Source: Planococcus maitriensis (GTDB lineage: Bacteria; Bacillota; Bacilli; Bacillales_A; Planococcaceae). Taken from it: a stretch of DNA of 64,000 nt. Positions 50,918-59,407 of this stretch are shown here, one piece after another; within the stretch, counting starts at the first letter, position 1, and each line of letters opens with the position of its first letter. Below the pieces are notes generated by a model, which was not told the DNA's origin, searched no databases, and worked only from the letters and a program-made list of their open reading frames with translations. The translations under genes and the position numbers were made by a program. The stretch covers positions 744,001-808,000 of the forward strand of contig NZ_QLZQ01000001.1 in NCBI RefSeq assembly GCF_003289925.1, written 5' to 3'.

Positions 50918-52210
50918 TCATCCTTTCACTGTCTGGAATTGTTCTGTTTCAGTAGAGCCTTGCATCGCCGTCGTGGAGCTAGTTCCGCCAGAGACGATTT
51001 GCGAGATCTCATCGAAGTAGCCAGTACCTACTTCACGCTGGTGGCGCGTTGCTGTATAGCCTTTTTCTTCTGAAGCGAACTCAGCTTGCTGCAACTTCGA
51101 GTAAGCGGCCATGCCGTTGTCCTTGTAGTCGTAAGCAAGTTCGAACATGCTGTGGTTGAGTGCATGGAAACCAGCAAGTGTAACGAATTGGAATTTATAG
51201 CCCATCTTGCCAAGTTCAACTTGGTATTTCGCGATGGTTTCCTGGTCAAGCTTCGCAGCCCAGTTGAATGAAGGCGAGCAGTTGTATGCGAGCATCTTGC
51301 CAGGGAACTGTGCATGGATCGCATCAGCAAACTGCTGTGCTTCTTCCAAGTTCGGGTGGGAAGTTTCGCACCAGATCAAGTCAGCGTATGGTGCATAAGC
51401 AAGGCCACGGGCGATAGCCTGGTCGATGCCGGCATTTGTACGGTAGAAGCCTTCAGGTGTGCGTTCACCTGTGATGAACTGGTGGTCGCGCTCATCGATA
51501 TCGCTGGTGATCAAGTCCGCTGCATCTGCATCTGTGCGGGCGATGATAAGTGTCGGTACACCCATGACATCAGCTGCGAGCCTTGCGGAAACGAGGTTTT
51601 TCACTGCGTTTTGAGTCGGCAGCAATACTTTACCGCCAAGGTGGCCGCATTTTTTCTCGGAAGCGAGCTGATCTTCGAAGTGAACGCCAGCTGCGCCAGC
51701 TTCGATCATCGACTTCATCAATTCGTAGACGTTGAGCGGTCCGCCGAAGCCAGCCTCAGCATCCGCTACGATCGGTGCGAACCAGTCGAAGCCTTCCGTG
51801 TTTTCAACACTGTCGATTTGGTCTGCACGTTGAAGGGCACGGTTGATTTTGCGGACAACATCCGGAACCGAGTTGACCGGGTACAAGCTTTGGTCAGGAT
51901 ACATCTGGCCTGCGGAGTTTGCGTCCGCCGCTACTTGCCAGCCGCTCAAGTAAATCGCCTGGAGCCCTGCTTTTACTTGCTGTACTGCCTGGTTGCCAGT
52001 CAGTGCTCCGAGAGCGTTGACGAAGGGCATTTCGTTAATCTGGCGGTAGAGGCGATCTGCGCCGCGTTTCGCGAGTGTGTGCTCGATCATGACCGATCCC
52101 CGGAGCTTGACGACATCTTCCGCTGTATATGGACGCTCGATATTCTCCCAGCGTTTATCTTCCTGCCATGCTTTGTTCAATTCCTCGATTTGCTGTTGTT
52201 TGTTTACCAT
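50918..52210 (-). CDS. aceA: Isocitrate lyase
   Basis: First enzyme of the glyoxylate bypass: isocitrate to glyoxylate and succinate. The 430-residue protein carries the ICL signature [14 protein letters not shown] (catalytic Cys) and conserved [46 protein letters not shown] and [14 protein letters not shown]. Start ATG 52210 is better than the ATG three codons earlier, which abuts GGAAAGGG. Divergent from the LytTR regulator, with a palindrome of LytTR-like half-sites in the 181-base gap. The bypass joins the malic enzyme and TRAP carboxylate genes in this window. Confidence 0.96.
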   Translation of the reverse strand: MVNKQQQIEELNKAWQEDKRWENIERPYTAEDVVKLRGSVMIEHTLAKRGADRLYRQINEMPFVNALGALTGNQAVQQVKAGLQAIYLSGWQVAADANSAGQMYPDQSLYPVNSVPDVVRKINRALQRADQIDSVENTEGFDWFAPIVADAEAGFGGPLNVYELMKSMIEAGAAGVHFEDQLASEKKCGHLGGKVLLPTQNAVKNLVSARLAADVMGVPTLIIARTDADAADLITSDIDERDHQFITGERTPEGFYRTNAGIDQAIARGLAYAPYADLIWCETSHPNLEEAQQFADAIHAQFPGKMLAYNCSPSFNWAAKLDQETIAKYQVELGKMGYKFQFVTLAGFHALNHSMFELAYDYKDNGMAAYSKLQQAEFASEEKGYTATRHQREVGTGYFDEISQIVSGGTSSTTAMQGSTETEQFQTVKG

Positions 52211-52248
52211 TCCAACCATCCCTTTCCGGTGTAGAAATATTTTTTAGT

Positions 52249-52272
52249 ATCAACTGTATTAATACAGTTTGT
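52249..52272. promoter_or_regulatory. 18-bp perfect palindrome of two LytTR-like half-sites (aceA / LytTR gene)
   Basis: AACTGTATTAATACAGTT (52252-52269). Each arm extends into a match to the published LytTR half-site [TA][AC][CA]GTTN[AG][TG]: plus strand ACAGTTTGT (52264-52272) and minus strand ACAGTTGAT (52249-52257). Usual LytTR sites are direct repeats; here they are inverted. Position suits control of both aceA and the regulator. Confidence 0.6.
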
Positions 52273-52391
52273 TTTGATGTATATTAATATATAACAGAAT
52301 ATTCAGCCTGTCCTGAAAAAATGACAAAAGCCGATATAGGCTGATAAGAGGCGGAATATTCGGACGAATGGACTTGAAAGGGGAAATGGCT

Positions 52392-53042
52392 ATGGCAAAC
52401 ACTGTATTGGAACAGGTAGGATTCATCATCGGGGACTGGATTCCGAAAGAGGCATCGATCGCGGTTGCGGCCGAAAATCAGTATATCTACTATAAAGCCG
52501 GTGTCCACGATCTCTCCATTAAAGAAGGGCAGCCCGTGTCATCCGGCACCATTGCCGCCCGCGTCGCAAAAGAAGGCAGCAAAGTCGAAATGTATGTCGA
52601 AGAAGCTGTTCTTGGATCTGCTTATTACGGCATCGGCTATCCGATCACCATCGATAACCAGGAGGCGGTGCTGGTCATTACCTTGCCGCCGGATTACGTA
52701 GTGGGGAGAAAAAAGCCGCTCGCCTTTTTGACAGGCAAGCAAGACGACAGTTGGCGGCCGATTCCCGTCGAGAAAGTATCCCATATCGAAAGCAGCCAAA
52801 AGAAAACCTGGTTCTATGCAGATGAAGATCCATATTGTTCGGGCCATACATTGAAGAACCTGAAAGAACAATTGCCCGATTATTTCCTGACCGTCCATCG
52901 TTCATTTATCGTCAACGTGCATTATATAGAAGAAATCGCAAAAGACGTCGCTTCGAATTATGTTTTGACTTTGCGTGACGGCTCGACGATTCCCGTCAGC
53001 CAAAACTACACAGCGGAAGTGCGCAGCCGCCTCGGATTTTAA
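52392..53042 (+). CDS. LytTR DNA-binding domain transcriptional regulator
   Basis: A 216-residue regulator: N-terminal region of about 105 residues with a sensor-like alpha/beta or roadblock-like fold (IGDWIPKEASIAVAAENQYI, then MYVEEAVLGSAYYGIGYPI) and a C-terminal LytTR DNA-binding domain (about 115-216) with VEKVSHIESSQKKTWFY, LPDYFLTVHRSFIVNVHYI and the late basic strand. There is no receiver domain, so it is not a two-component regulator; the N-domain probably binds a metabolite (unknown). It is divergent from aceAB and next to a palindrome with LytTR-like half-sites, so it is the probable controller of the glyoxylate bypass. ATG 52392 follows AAAGGGGA. Confidence 0.82.
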   Translation: MANTVLEQVGFIIGDWIPKEASIAVAAENQYIYYKAGVHDLSIKEGQPVSSGTIAARVAKEGSKVEMYVEEAVLGSAYYGIGYPITIDNQEAVLVITLPPDYVVGRKKPLAFLTGKQDDSWRPIPVEKVSHIESSQKKTWFYADEDPYCSGHTLKNLKEQLPDYFLTVHRSFIVNVHYIEEIAKDVASNYVLTLRDGSTIPVSQNYTAEVRSRLGF

Positions 53043-53132
53043 CAATTTTTACAATTCGTTCGGCAGGAAGTGGGGGCGGCAAGTGGAATACACTATGCAG
53101 AACATAAAACGAGGGGAAAGGTGGAGGCTGAT

Positions 53133-53423
53133 ATGACAATCTGGCCTAAATCCAAGCTCGGCAATATATCTGTTGTCTTCACGGTCGTCCCGCTGCTATT
53201 GGCACTGCTCATCGCGCTTGCCGGTGCATTCCAGGAGTTGCCGCTGGCGTTCGGGGGGGAGATGTCCGATAACCTGCTCTTGTCGTTTCTGCTGCTGATG
53301 TCCCTTGCGTCCTTTGTGGTCGCACTCCTTTCTGGCATCGGCTCGATGTTGATCCGGAGGGAACGTTCGATGTCAGTCATTGCCTCGATTATCGTCTCCG
53401 TGATCGCGCTTGCCGTTTCATGA
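53133..53423 (+). CDS. Small membrane protein (96 aa)
   Basis: Not recognised. Two or three hydrophobic helices (about 14-35, 45-68 and 75-94); the first is preceded by basic TIWPKSKLG, and a short IRRERS loop separates the last two. GGTGGAGG precedes ATG 53133. It is 90 bases downstream of the LytTR gene, so the two may share a transcript. Ends at a symmetric terminator. Confidence 0.6.
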   Translation: MTIWPKSKLGNISVVFTVVPLLLALLIALAGAFQELPLAFGGEMSDNLLLSFLLLMSLASFVVALLSGIGSMLIRRERSMSVIASIIVSVIALAVS

Positions 53424-53450
53424 AGCTGGTGGGTGTAGATTCCTTCTATA

Positions 53451-53486
53451 GAAAAAAGCCGTTGAGAGAGTTCAACGGCTTTTTCT
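53451..53486. terminator. Bidirectional terminator
   Basis: GAAAAAAGCCGTTGA / TCAACGGCTTTTTC stem between converging genes. Confidence 0.9.
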
Positions 53487-54061
53487 TATTCGCTATTTTC
53501 TTTTTGGTGCTCATGTATTTTCTCAACGATTTCTTCCTGTTCTTTCTCGATATCCGATGTTGCCGGAATGAAAGGACTTTCATTGAAATCCGTTCGTTTT
53601 CCGTATCGGATCATTTCATAGATGATCATCCCGTTATTGGGCATCCCGCCTTGTGTCTTCATGGGCACTGCATCGAACAATAAGTAGAAAAATGCATAGA
53701 AAACAAACCGTTCCCAAAAGGTGACGAAAGATTGGAGGATGCCATTGGCAAGGAGGGCATTAAGGGTCAAGCCAAGCGTAAGGGTCATCAAGATAGGGCT
53801 GGCATAAAGGAAGATATAAGCGATTTTGCTGTCCCTCTTCAAGGAATCGTAAGAAAACCAGCTATACAATTGATAATACTTGCGCACATCCACGATCCCG
53901 ATTTTGAAGACACGCGGCCCCGAACCAATCGTCAGTCTGGGATTTTTCACTCCAACAAGTTCACTGGCAATCAAGTAACCGGATTCCCTCAATAAAATCG
54001 TCAGCGGCAAAATGATAAAAGCGGAGATAACGAGTGAAATAAAATCGGATAAGCCGAACAT
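53486..54061 (-). CDS. Degenerate site-2-protease-like (M50) membrane protein
   Basis: A 191-residue polytopic protein built like the N-terminal part of M50 metalloproteases: helix, then a position equal to the HELGH motif reading RESGYLIASELVGVKNPRL, the family's following strand IGSGPRVFKIG, more helices, and a late DAVPMKTQGGMPNNG in place of the LNLLPIPPLDGG zinc-ligand motif. Both zinc-binding motifs have lost the His/Glu/Asp ligands, so it should be catalytically inactive. The polar C-terminus (about 165-191) is acidic and helical. AAAGGAG precedes the ATG. It follows a leader with its own promoter and terminator (54120-54341), which may control it. Confidence 0.6.
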   Translation of the reverse strand: MFGLSDFISLVISAFIILPLTILLRESGYLIASELVGVKNPRLTIGSGPRVFKIGIVDVRKYYQLYSWFSYDSLKRDSKIAYIFLYASPILMTLTLGLTLNALLANGILQSFVTFWERFVFYAFFYLLFDAVPMKTQGGMPNNGMIIYEMIRYGKRTDFNESPFIPATSDIEKEQEEIVEKIHEHQKENSE

Positions 54062-54119
54062 CGAATTCTCCTTTCTGTCTTAAGTAAAAACAAAAGTAAA
54101 CAAATAGGATGATTGGCAA

Positions 54120-54160
54120 AATAAAAACGCCAAAAAGAAGCTTGCACTCTCTTGGCGTTA
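54120..54160 (-). terminator. Minus-strand terminator in the leader
   Basis: AACGCCAAGA / TCTTTTTGGCGTT stem followed on the minus strand by a T-rich tail (TTTTATTTT). It lies about 60 bases before the start of the gene at 53486, so it may be an attenuator. Confidence 0.65.
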
Positions 54161-54306
54161 CTCCAGCTCAATCGTCTGGCTCACTCAACCGATATATTTA
54201 AGTAAAGAAAATCATCTGTTATCAATAGGACCAACGCCGACGCATGAAGAATGCCCGCCATTTAAATCAACCTGTTGCATGGCTCGACCGCTGCACTCCA
54301 TTTCAT
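54161..54306 (-). ncRNA. Candidate leader/regulatory RNA upstream of the M50-like gene
   Basis: About 185-nt transcript expected from the promoter at 54313-54341 to the terminator at 54120. It contains a local GCAT/ATGC hairpin and a GGCGTT segment (54233-54238) that could pair with the terminator 5' arm AACGCC, giving a possible antiterminator. I do not recognise a known riboswitch class; it may also be a small RNA. Confidence 0.4.
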
Positions 54307-54312
54307 GGTTTT

Positions 54313-54341
54313 ATGATAGCCATAGATATCGGCAAAGTCAA
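54313..54341 (-). promoter_or_regulatory. Minus-strand promoter of the leader
   Basis: -35 TTGACT (54336-54341) and -10 TATCAT (54313-54318) with exactly 17 bases between. Confidence 0.7.
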
Positions 54342-54546
54342 AGTATCCATCATGCGATTTTGACTATTCAATTGGAGAGGCGACGCCCAATAAGTATATA
54401 AAAACTGGCTAATTATTGGGTCTGTTTTATGTATGGCAAATCGTGAAAAAATATTATAGGTAACAAAATAATGATTGTTTATTTTGATAAAAGGGTACTT
54501 AAGGAATAATGGCAACAAAAATTAAACAGGAAAGTAGGGAGGTAAA
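54342..54546. other. Upstream region of the LysM gene
   Basis: AT-rich plus-strand sequence with no ORF. The GGGAGGT ribosome site before ATG 54547 is clear; no promoter is convincing. Confidence 0.4.
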
Positions 54547-55392
54547 ATGACCAAATTTCATTTGACGCCCGTCCCTCCAGCCAAAAAGAAAGAGCCTCGA
54601 ACGCCGAAAGGAAAAAAGCGGTTATCCAAAGTTCTCTTATCGTTTGCGCTAGTCTCGTCTGCAGCAGCGGCAGGCCCTGTCATGTCGCCCAGTGCGGCTA
54701 CTGAAGTGGCCAGCTATTACATTGTGCAAAAAGGGGACACGTTCTACAGCATCGCAAAAAAATACGGCTTGGTGGTCGAGCAGCTGATGGCGGCAAACTT
54801 CACAACAAGCACCAAAATCATCGTTGGGCAAAAGCTTGCCATCCCGCATAAAACCCAACCGTGGTCAGGAAATCAGGAAGACTTGGATGCAAGAAATTAT
54901 CAGGTGGTTAAAGGGGATACTTTGTATTCCATTTCCAAACGAACAGGCGTGTCGATCGACAGCATCAAGAGAATGAACAACTTAACCTCCGACCTGATCA
55001 TGATCGGCCAAGTCTTGACGCTGTATCCCGATGTCGGGGTGATTCATCGCACTTCCGCAACATACTACGTGAAGTCTGGCGATACGAAATACACCTTGCG
55101 AAACAAATTCGGCAGCACGGTCACTTTGCCAAGCGGAGAATTACAAGTGCTCCAGCCGCTTAAAATTTCAGGCGAAGTGCTCGAAATCACGACCGAAGAA
55201 CCTTTCGGGCTGGCAGATGGCCGAGTGATCGAAGTGAAAGTCGGCAATGATTATTACGCGGTCAACCTTTACCAAGGAAATGAATCCATCCAGCATTTGG
55301 CTGACCGCAATGATCTGAGGCTGACATTTACGGTCGTCCGTGTAGGGGAGCGGTATGAGATGGTTTCTTATGCGGTGCAAGAGTTGGAATAG
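54547..55392 (+). CDS. Secreted protein with two LysM domains
   Basis: Wall-binding protein of 281 residues. The N-terminus is unusual: about 28 residues rich in Lys, Pro and Arg precede a hydrophobic signal (LSKVLLSFALVSSAAAAGPV), so export is likely but the cleavage site is unclear. LysM 1 (about 57-100, YYIVQKGDTFYSIAKKYGL), LysM 2 (about 117-160, YQVVKGDTLYSISKRTGV), then a third LysM-like start TYYVKSGDTKYTLRNKFG that does not continue normally. The last 100 residues are a separate beta-rich domain. No hydrolase motif. GGGAGGT lies before the ATG. Likely wall-attached accessory protein. Confidence 0.82.
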   Translation: MTKFHLTPVPPAKKKEPRTPKGKKRLSKVLLSFALVSSAAAAGPVMSPSAATEVASYYIVQKGDTFYSIAKKYGLVVEQLMAANFTTSTKIIVGQKLAIPHKTQPWSGNQEDLDARNYQVVKGDTLYSISKRTGVSIDSIKRMNNLTSDLIMIGQVLTLYPDVGVIHRTSATYYVKSGDTKYTLRNKFGSTVTLPSGELQVLQPLKISGEVLEITTEEPFGLADGRVIEVKVGNDYYAVNLYQGNESIQHLADRNDLRLTFTVVRVGERYEMVSYAVQELE

Positions 55393-55422
55393 AAATGAAT
55401 ATCGGTATTTAAACACCTAGAG

Positions 55423-55460
55423 AAAAATCACCCGGACGAGATTGTCCGGGTGATTTTTTA
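55423..55460. terminator. Bidirectional terminator
   Basis: AAATCACCCGGAC / GTCCGGGTGATTT stem between the converging LysM and methyltransferase genes. Confidence 0.9.
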
Positions 55461-55476
55461 TGGCCGTGCCTTGTAT

Positions 55477-56475
55477 TTACGCTTGCTGGTATTGTTGACT
55501 GGAAATATGTGCTGTCCCCGTTTTCTCGCAGACAAGAATTTCCCGCAGAAACAAGGATTTTTTTGCGATGCAACGGTCGATTATCGTGAATCCTGCTCGC
55601 TCGATCATATGGTCGATCGGTTCGATGGTGACAACCAGGAGTTTTTCAGTGACCGGCAAGGCATGTTTCAGGATTTCCTGTTGTTCATCGGGCGTTGCGT
55701 GCGTATACAGATTGTAAGGCATATCGATGATGGCGACGTCGTATCGCTCTTCAATGTCGGCAATGGCGCCCAAGTCGACCGATCCAGACAGGCCGAAATG
55801 CGCTATGTTTTCCCGCGACCCGTCGACGACGAGCGGATTGATGTCACGGCCGACGATGTCGATGCCCATCGATAAGGCTTCGACGAGAACCGTCCCGATG
55901 CCGCAGCAAGGGTCGATCGCTTTGACTCCCTTTGGATCCGGTACGGCGATATTGGCGATGGCGCGGGCGGTTTTCGTGCTAAGCGCAGTGGAGTATTCAC
56001 GTGGTTTTTGCTGATGTTTGAACCAGACCGATTCACTTAATTGATAGGTCCCGAAATGCCAGCGGCCGTTAAATGGGATCAATCCGAAAATGATGTCGGG
56101 ATTATGGACATCCGCTTTTCCTTTAATGACAAAGCCGATTTGGCGTTCCATGTCACGCTTTTCCTCAAAATCCACTTGCTCGGTTGCGGCCAATCCGTTG
56201 ATTTTCGGGAAAATCACTTTGAAAGTGGAGTCTTCCATGTCCAACTCCGCAGCCTGTTTCACAATATCCGCAAATTTCGTCCCTTCAAACAAGAGCTCGA
56301 TCCGTTCCTTGATGAACGGGCTCCTGCCCGGATCGATGGCGCGGCTGCTTTTGAGAACTTTCCCGTTGCTGTCTTTCCCAAAGAATGCGCGCATTTCCAA
56401 TTGGCATAAATCCTTTTCGTCTTGATGATAGGCATATGTGTAAATGAATCCGCCTATTGGCGATAATGGTTTCAA
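55477..56475 (-). CDS. TRM11-family SAM-dependent methyltransferase
   Basis: RNA methyltransferase-like protein of 332 residues. The N-terminal 150 residues are a putative RNA-binding THUMP-like region; the C-terminal Rossmann domain (about 165-320) has DPCCGIGTVLVEA (SAM-binding motif I) and VAIIDMPYNLY, close to the D/NPPY catalytic motif. Trm11-like enzymes make m2G in tRNA, but bacterial members are often called RNA or DNA methylases without proof. The M in DMPY is unusual. Converges with the LysM gene; RBS AAGGACGG upstream. Confidence 0.82.
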   Translation of the reverse strand: MKPLSPIGGFIYTYAYHQDEKDLCQLEMRAFFGKDSNGKVLKSSRAIDPGRSPFIKERIELLFEGTKFADIVKQAAELDMEDSTFKVIFPKINGLAATEQVDFEEKRDMERQIGFVIKGKADVHNPDIIFGLIPFNGRWHFGTYQLSESVWFKHQQKPREYSTALSTKTARAIANIAVPDPKGVKAIDPCCGIGTVLVEALSMGIDIVGRDINPLVVDGSRENIAHFGLSGSVDLGAIADIEERYDVAIIDMPYNLYTHATPDEQQEILKHALPVTEKLLVVTIEPIDHMIERAGFTIIDRCIAKKSLFLREILVCEKTGTAHISSQQYQQA

Positions 56476-56698
56476 TTCATCCCGTCCTTCTTTGATGGAT
56501 CTTGTCTTGAACAGTATACCAATTGCCTTGAAACAAAAGCGATAAAAGCGGATATTCCGGCTCCCTGTGCTGAGCCAGTTCGTGAAACAATAGAGGCGTT
56601 ATGGCAAAGGAGGAATAGGGAGGGGGAGGGCCGAATGGTAAGGGTGGAAGAAAACGGAAAACATTTTCGTTTTCCAGATCAGTCGAAAGGGTGAAGGG

Positions 56699-57343
56699 AT
56701 GAAAAACATCGGTTTATTGCCAGTGATCGGCATAATCCTTATGGCCGTTTTGTCGTTCGCAAATTTTACAGGCGTCACGATTGCGGGACTCGCCGTGATC
56801 ATCGGCATCATTTTCTTTTTCGTCAATAAGCTGCGCGAGAAACAACCATCGCGCGAAAGCGGTTTGGACATCCGGAATGTGGGGCGGGATTTGAAACAGA
56901 ACGGCCTATGGCTGTGGATCATTCTTCCTGTGGGGATGAACTTGATCAGTATCGGTATTGCCCTGCTCTTTTTACCTGATTATCTCAGGCATGTCATCAC
57001 AAGAACGGAAGCTTTTCTTACTTGGGATTTGCTGGTTCTGCTGATTTTCCAGCTGGCCTTTTTCGCTTTAGGGGAAGAAATTGCGTGGCGTGCTTTTTTC
57101 CAAAAACAATTATACAAGGTGATGCCCATCCTTCCGGCCTTGCTGCTATCATCCCTGCTCTTTACTTTGGGCCACACTGTTTTGGGTGATTCGGCTGTCG
57201 TTGCCTATGACCTGATGTTCGTTTTCATCAACAGTGTTTTATTCGGCATCGTTTTCTATAAAACAAATAACGCCTGGGTCAGCGCGATTGCCCATTTCCT
57301 GGCTAATTTCTCGTCCGTGGTGTTCTTTTTGTGGTTTTATTGA
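56699..57343 (+). CDS. CPBP family intramembrane metalloprotease
   Basis: A 214-residue protein with about seven helices of the CAAX-prenyl-protease/bacteriocin-processing family. Motif 1 is GEEIAWRAFF (Glu126, Glu127, Arg131, the EExxxR signature), motif 2 FTLGH (His159), motif 3 HFLAN near the C-terminus; together these bind the metal. Functions range from prenyl protein processing to immunity against bacteriocins. GAAGGG is before the ATG. Stands alone; the upstream 220 bases contain no clear promoter or ORF. Confidence 0.86.
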   Translation: MKNIGLLPVIGIILMAVLSFANFTGVTIAGLAVIIGIIFFFVNKLREKQPSRESGLDIRNVGRDLKQNGLWLWIILPVGMNLISIGIALLFLPDYLRHVITRTEAFLTWDLLVLLIFQLAFFALGEEIAWRAFFQKQLYKVMPILPALLLSSLLFTLGHTVLGDSAVVAYDLMFVFINSVLFGIVFYKTNNAWVSAIAHFLANFSSVVFFLWFY

Positions 57344-57376
57344 CTGGATTAAGTAGAGAAATATTGGAATAACTGC

Positions 57377-57411
57377 AAAAAGAGAGAAAGCATTGAGCTT
57401 TCTCTCTTTAT
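57377..57411. terminator. Intrinsic terminator
   Basis: AAAGAGAGAAAGC / GCTTTCTCTCTTT stem with AT flanks, between converging genes. Confidence 0.85.
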
Positions 57412-57456
57412 TTATCACTTCGGTTGCATGGCATTTTAGGGCCACGGGATAAAAAC

Positions 57457-57762
57457 TTATTCAACCGGCCCTTTATTGATTTTTGTCAAAGCTTCATTGA
57501 CAGCGAAAACCTTGCCGTTGACTGCCGGGATGCCAAATCCTGCTAGGCGTTCCGTGTGCATGGCCAAATACTTTTCAGCAGCCGCTTCCGTTTCGAACAG
57601 ATAAATTCCGCCTGCTTCATTTGTTTCGGGGCTTTCCGTCCAGATTTTCCAGATGAAGCCTTCTTCGCTGTTTATGCTTTTTGCCAAATCGGAAAAGGCT
57701 TCCGCCATTTCATTTCCGAATGGCCCATCCATTTTAAAATCCACTTGCAAGACATACGCCAT
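57457..57762 (-). CDS. YdhR-type monooxygenase-like protein
   Basis: Small ferredoxin-like protein of 101 residues, dimeric alpha+beta barrel family, resembling the YdhR (putative mono-oxygenase) group: AYVLQVDFKMDGPFGNEMAE, INSEEGFIWKIWTESPETNEAGGIYLFE and AGFGIP. Substrate unknown; related proteins are linked to aromatic oxidation. Two start codons in tandem; the second (57762) is better placed after AGGAGG. Its last genes on this strand lead into the FAD-linked oxidase, from which it is 52 bases away. Confidence 0.75.
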   Translation of the reverse strand: MAYVLQVDFKMDGPFGNEMAEAFSDLAKSINSEEGFIWKIWTESPETNEAGGIYLFETEAAAEKYLAMHTERLAGFGIPAVNGKVFAVNEALTKINKGPVE

Positions 57763-57817
57763 CATTTCTCCTCCTCATTGATCCATGTATTCAAGATAGG
57801 GTCCGCTTAGTGTAAAT

Positions 57818-59194
57818 TTAACCAAAAATCTTCCCGGGATTCAAAAGATTGTCCGGATCGAGCATGTGCTTCATGTTTTTGAAAAGAGCCATGGCCTCGC
57901 CATGTTCGCGTTCCTGGAATTTTTGTTTGCCAAGGCCGACGCCGTGTTCACCTGTGCAAGTGCCGCCGAGTTCGATGGCGCGGAATGCCAGTTGGTCGTT
58001 GATTTCGAAAGCCGCTTGTTTTTGCTTGGCAGATGCCGGGTCGTAAACGATGCATGTATGGAAATTGCCGTCGCCGATATGGCCGAGCAGGCCGCCTTCC
58101 AATCCGCTTATCCCGATCAGTTCGCGCCCGTATTCCAAAAGGTCCGGTAATTTGGAAATCGGCACACAGACATCTCCGCCGGTGACGGAAATACCGGGCT
58201 GGTGGCGGTAGGCATAGGCCATCTCGTGGCGTGCTTTCCAGATTTTGGCGCGTTCTTCAGGATCGGCAGCTACGTGCCAATTCTGTGCGCCCAAGTCCAT
58301 CATGAGTTCCTTGGTAAGGCGGGCATCTTCAATGGCCGACTGCGTCAATCCGGCAAATTCAAAGAACAGTGAATGCTTTTCAGGAAGCCCATAGCCTCCG
58401 TATTCATTGACCTTTTTGATGCTCGGGGCATCGACGAATTCCATGCGCTGCACCGGGATGCCCATCAACAGGACGCTGTTCGCGGCTTGCGCGCATTCAC
58501 GGGGCGTATCGAAGGTGCAGGATGCGGCGATGGTGTGTTCCGGAATGGCGTGGAGTTTCAGAGTGATTTCAGTGATGATGCCGAGTGTTCCTTCGGAGCC
58601 GACAAACAGCCCGCCGACCGAATAGCCTGAAGATGATTTCTTTGCTTTCGTACCGGTATGGATGATGCTGCCGTTTGCAAGAACGACTTCCATGTCCAAG
58701 ATCTGGTCGCGCATGACGCCGTAGCGGACGGCAGTCGTTCCGCTTGCGTTGGTTGCCGCCATGCCGCCGATTGAAGCATCCGCGCCTGGGTCGATCGGGA
58801 ACTGCAGGCCATGGCGGTTGATGCGCTGGTTCAAGGCAAGGCGTGTGATGCCGGGCTGGACGGTTGCAAGCAAATCTTCAGGCGCAAAATGAAGCACTTG
58901 ATTCATCCGCTCAAAATTCAGCGAAATGCCTTTTCTGATCGGGATGGCGGATCCTTCTAGGCCTGAGCCCGCCCCAAAAGCCGTGACTGGGATGTGATGT
59001 TCTTTCGCGATCAACAGCACCTTCTGGACATCTTCCGTACTTTCAGGAAAACACACTGCATCGGGTTCGACAGGGAGGTGGTCGGATTCATCGTGGCTGT
59101 GGCGATAGCGTTCGCCTTCACTTGTGTATAATTGGTCCGGCCTTAGGCTCCCTGATAAGATTTTGATCCAACCGGCTGTCGTTTCAATGGACAT
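57818..59194 (-). CDS. FAD-linked 2-hydroxyacid oxidase (GlcD/D-lactate dehydrogenase type)
   Basis: A 458-residue enzyme oxidising glycolate, D-lactate or a similar 2-hydroxyacid. FAD-binding PCMH domain (about 35-215) with PVTAFGAGSGLEGSAIP and DPGADASIGGMAATNASGT, and FAD-oxidase C domain (about 215-455) ending in the signature CTGEHGVGLGKQKF, with the metal/substrate His in ILGHIGDGNFH-like GLLGHIGDGNFHT. It lacks the extra Fe-S subunit genes (GlcE/GlcF), so it may pass electrons directly to a quinone or act in the cytosol. Divergent from the GntR regulator and the TRAP transporter, which probably bring in the substrate. Confidence 0.88.
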   Translation of the reverse strand: MSIETTAGWIKILSGSLRPDQLYTSEGERYRHSHDESDHLPVEPDAVCFPESTEDVQKVLLIAKEHHIPVTAFGAGSGLEGSAIPIRKGISLNFERMNQVLHFAPEDLLATVQPGITRLALNQRINRHGLQFPIDPGADASIGGMAATNASGTTAVRYGVMRDQILDMEVVLANGSIIHTGTKAKKSSSGYSVGGLFVGSEGTLGIITEITLKLHAIPEHTIAASCTFDTPRECAQAANSVLLMGIPVQRMEFVDAPSIKKVNEYGGYGLPEKHSLFFEFAGLTQSAIEDARLTKELMMDLGAQNWHVAADPEERAKIWKARHEMAYAYRHQPGISVTGGDVCVPISKLPDLLEYGRELIGISGLEGGLLGHIGDGNFHTCIVYDPASAKQKQAAFEINDQLAFRAIELGGTCTGEHGVGLGKQKFQEREHGEAMALFKNMKHMLDPDNLLNPGKIFG

Positions 59195-59266
59195 TCAACC
59201 ATCTCCTTTAGTGTTTATGCAAGAGTATGCATTCCTTTTTTTCGTGTGGTGGAACCATGACTTTAA

Positions 59267-59272
59267 AGTATA
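59267..59272 (-). promoter_or_regulatory. -10 element of the FAD oxidase promoter
   Basis: TATACT on the minus strand (59267-59272), 73 bases before the start codon; -35 weak. Confidence 0.35.
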
Positions 59273-59328
59273 GGATCTTCAACGGGAAAATGATGTGTCG
59301 AAAATGTGAATTTATTCTGAAATTTATG

Positions 59329-59375
59329 TTTACAAACAAAATTGATTATTCTATACTTTCTGTATACAGTATACA
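59329..59375 (+). promoter_or_regulatory. gntR promoter with overlapping GntR-type operator
   Basis: -35 TTTACA (59329-59334), 17 bases, -10 TATACT (59352-59357). A perfect 15-base palindrome TGTATAC-A-GTATACA (59361-59375) covers the expected start site, the normal position for autorepression by an FCD-type GntR regulator. It may also affect the divergent oxidase gene. Confidence 0.72.
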
Positions 59376-59407
59376 CTGTGTAATTTCTGGATGGGAAGGG
59401 AGGAATC

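Noticed and set aside
51314..52234. 306-residue plus-strand frame opposite isocitrate lyase
   Set aside because: Antisense shadow of a gene with well-conserved motifs; Cys-rich, no ribosome site.
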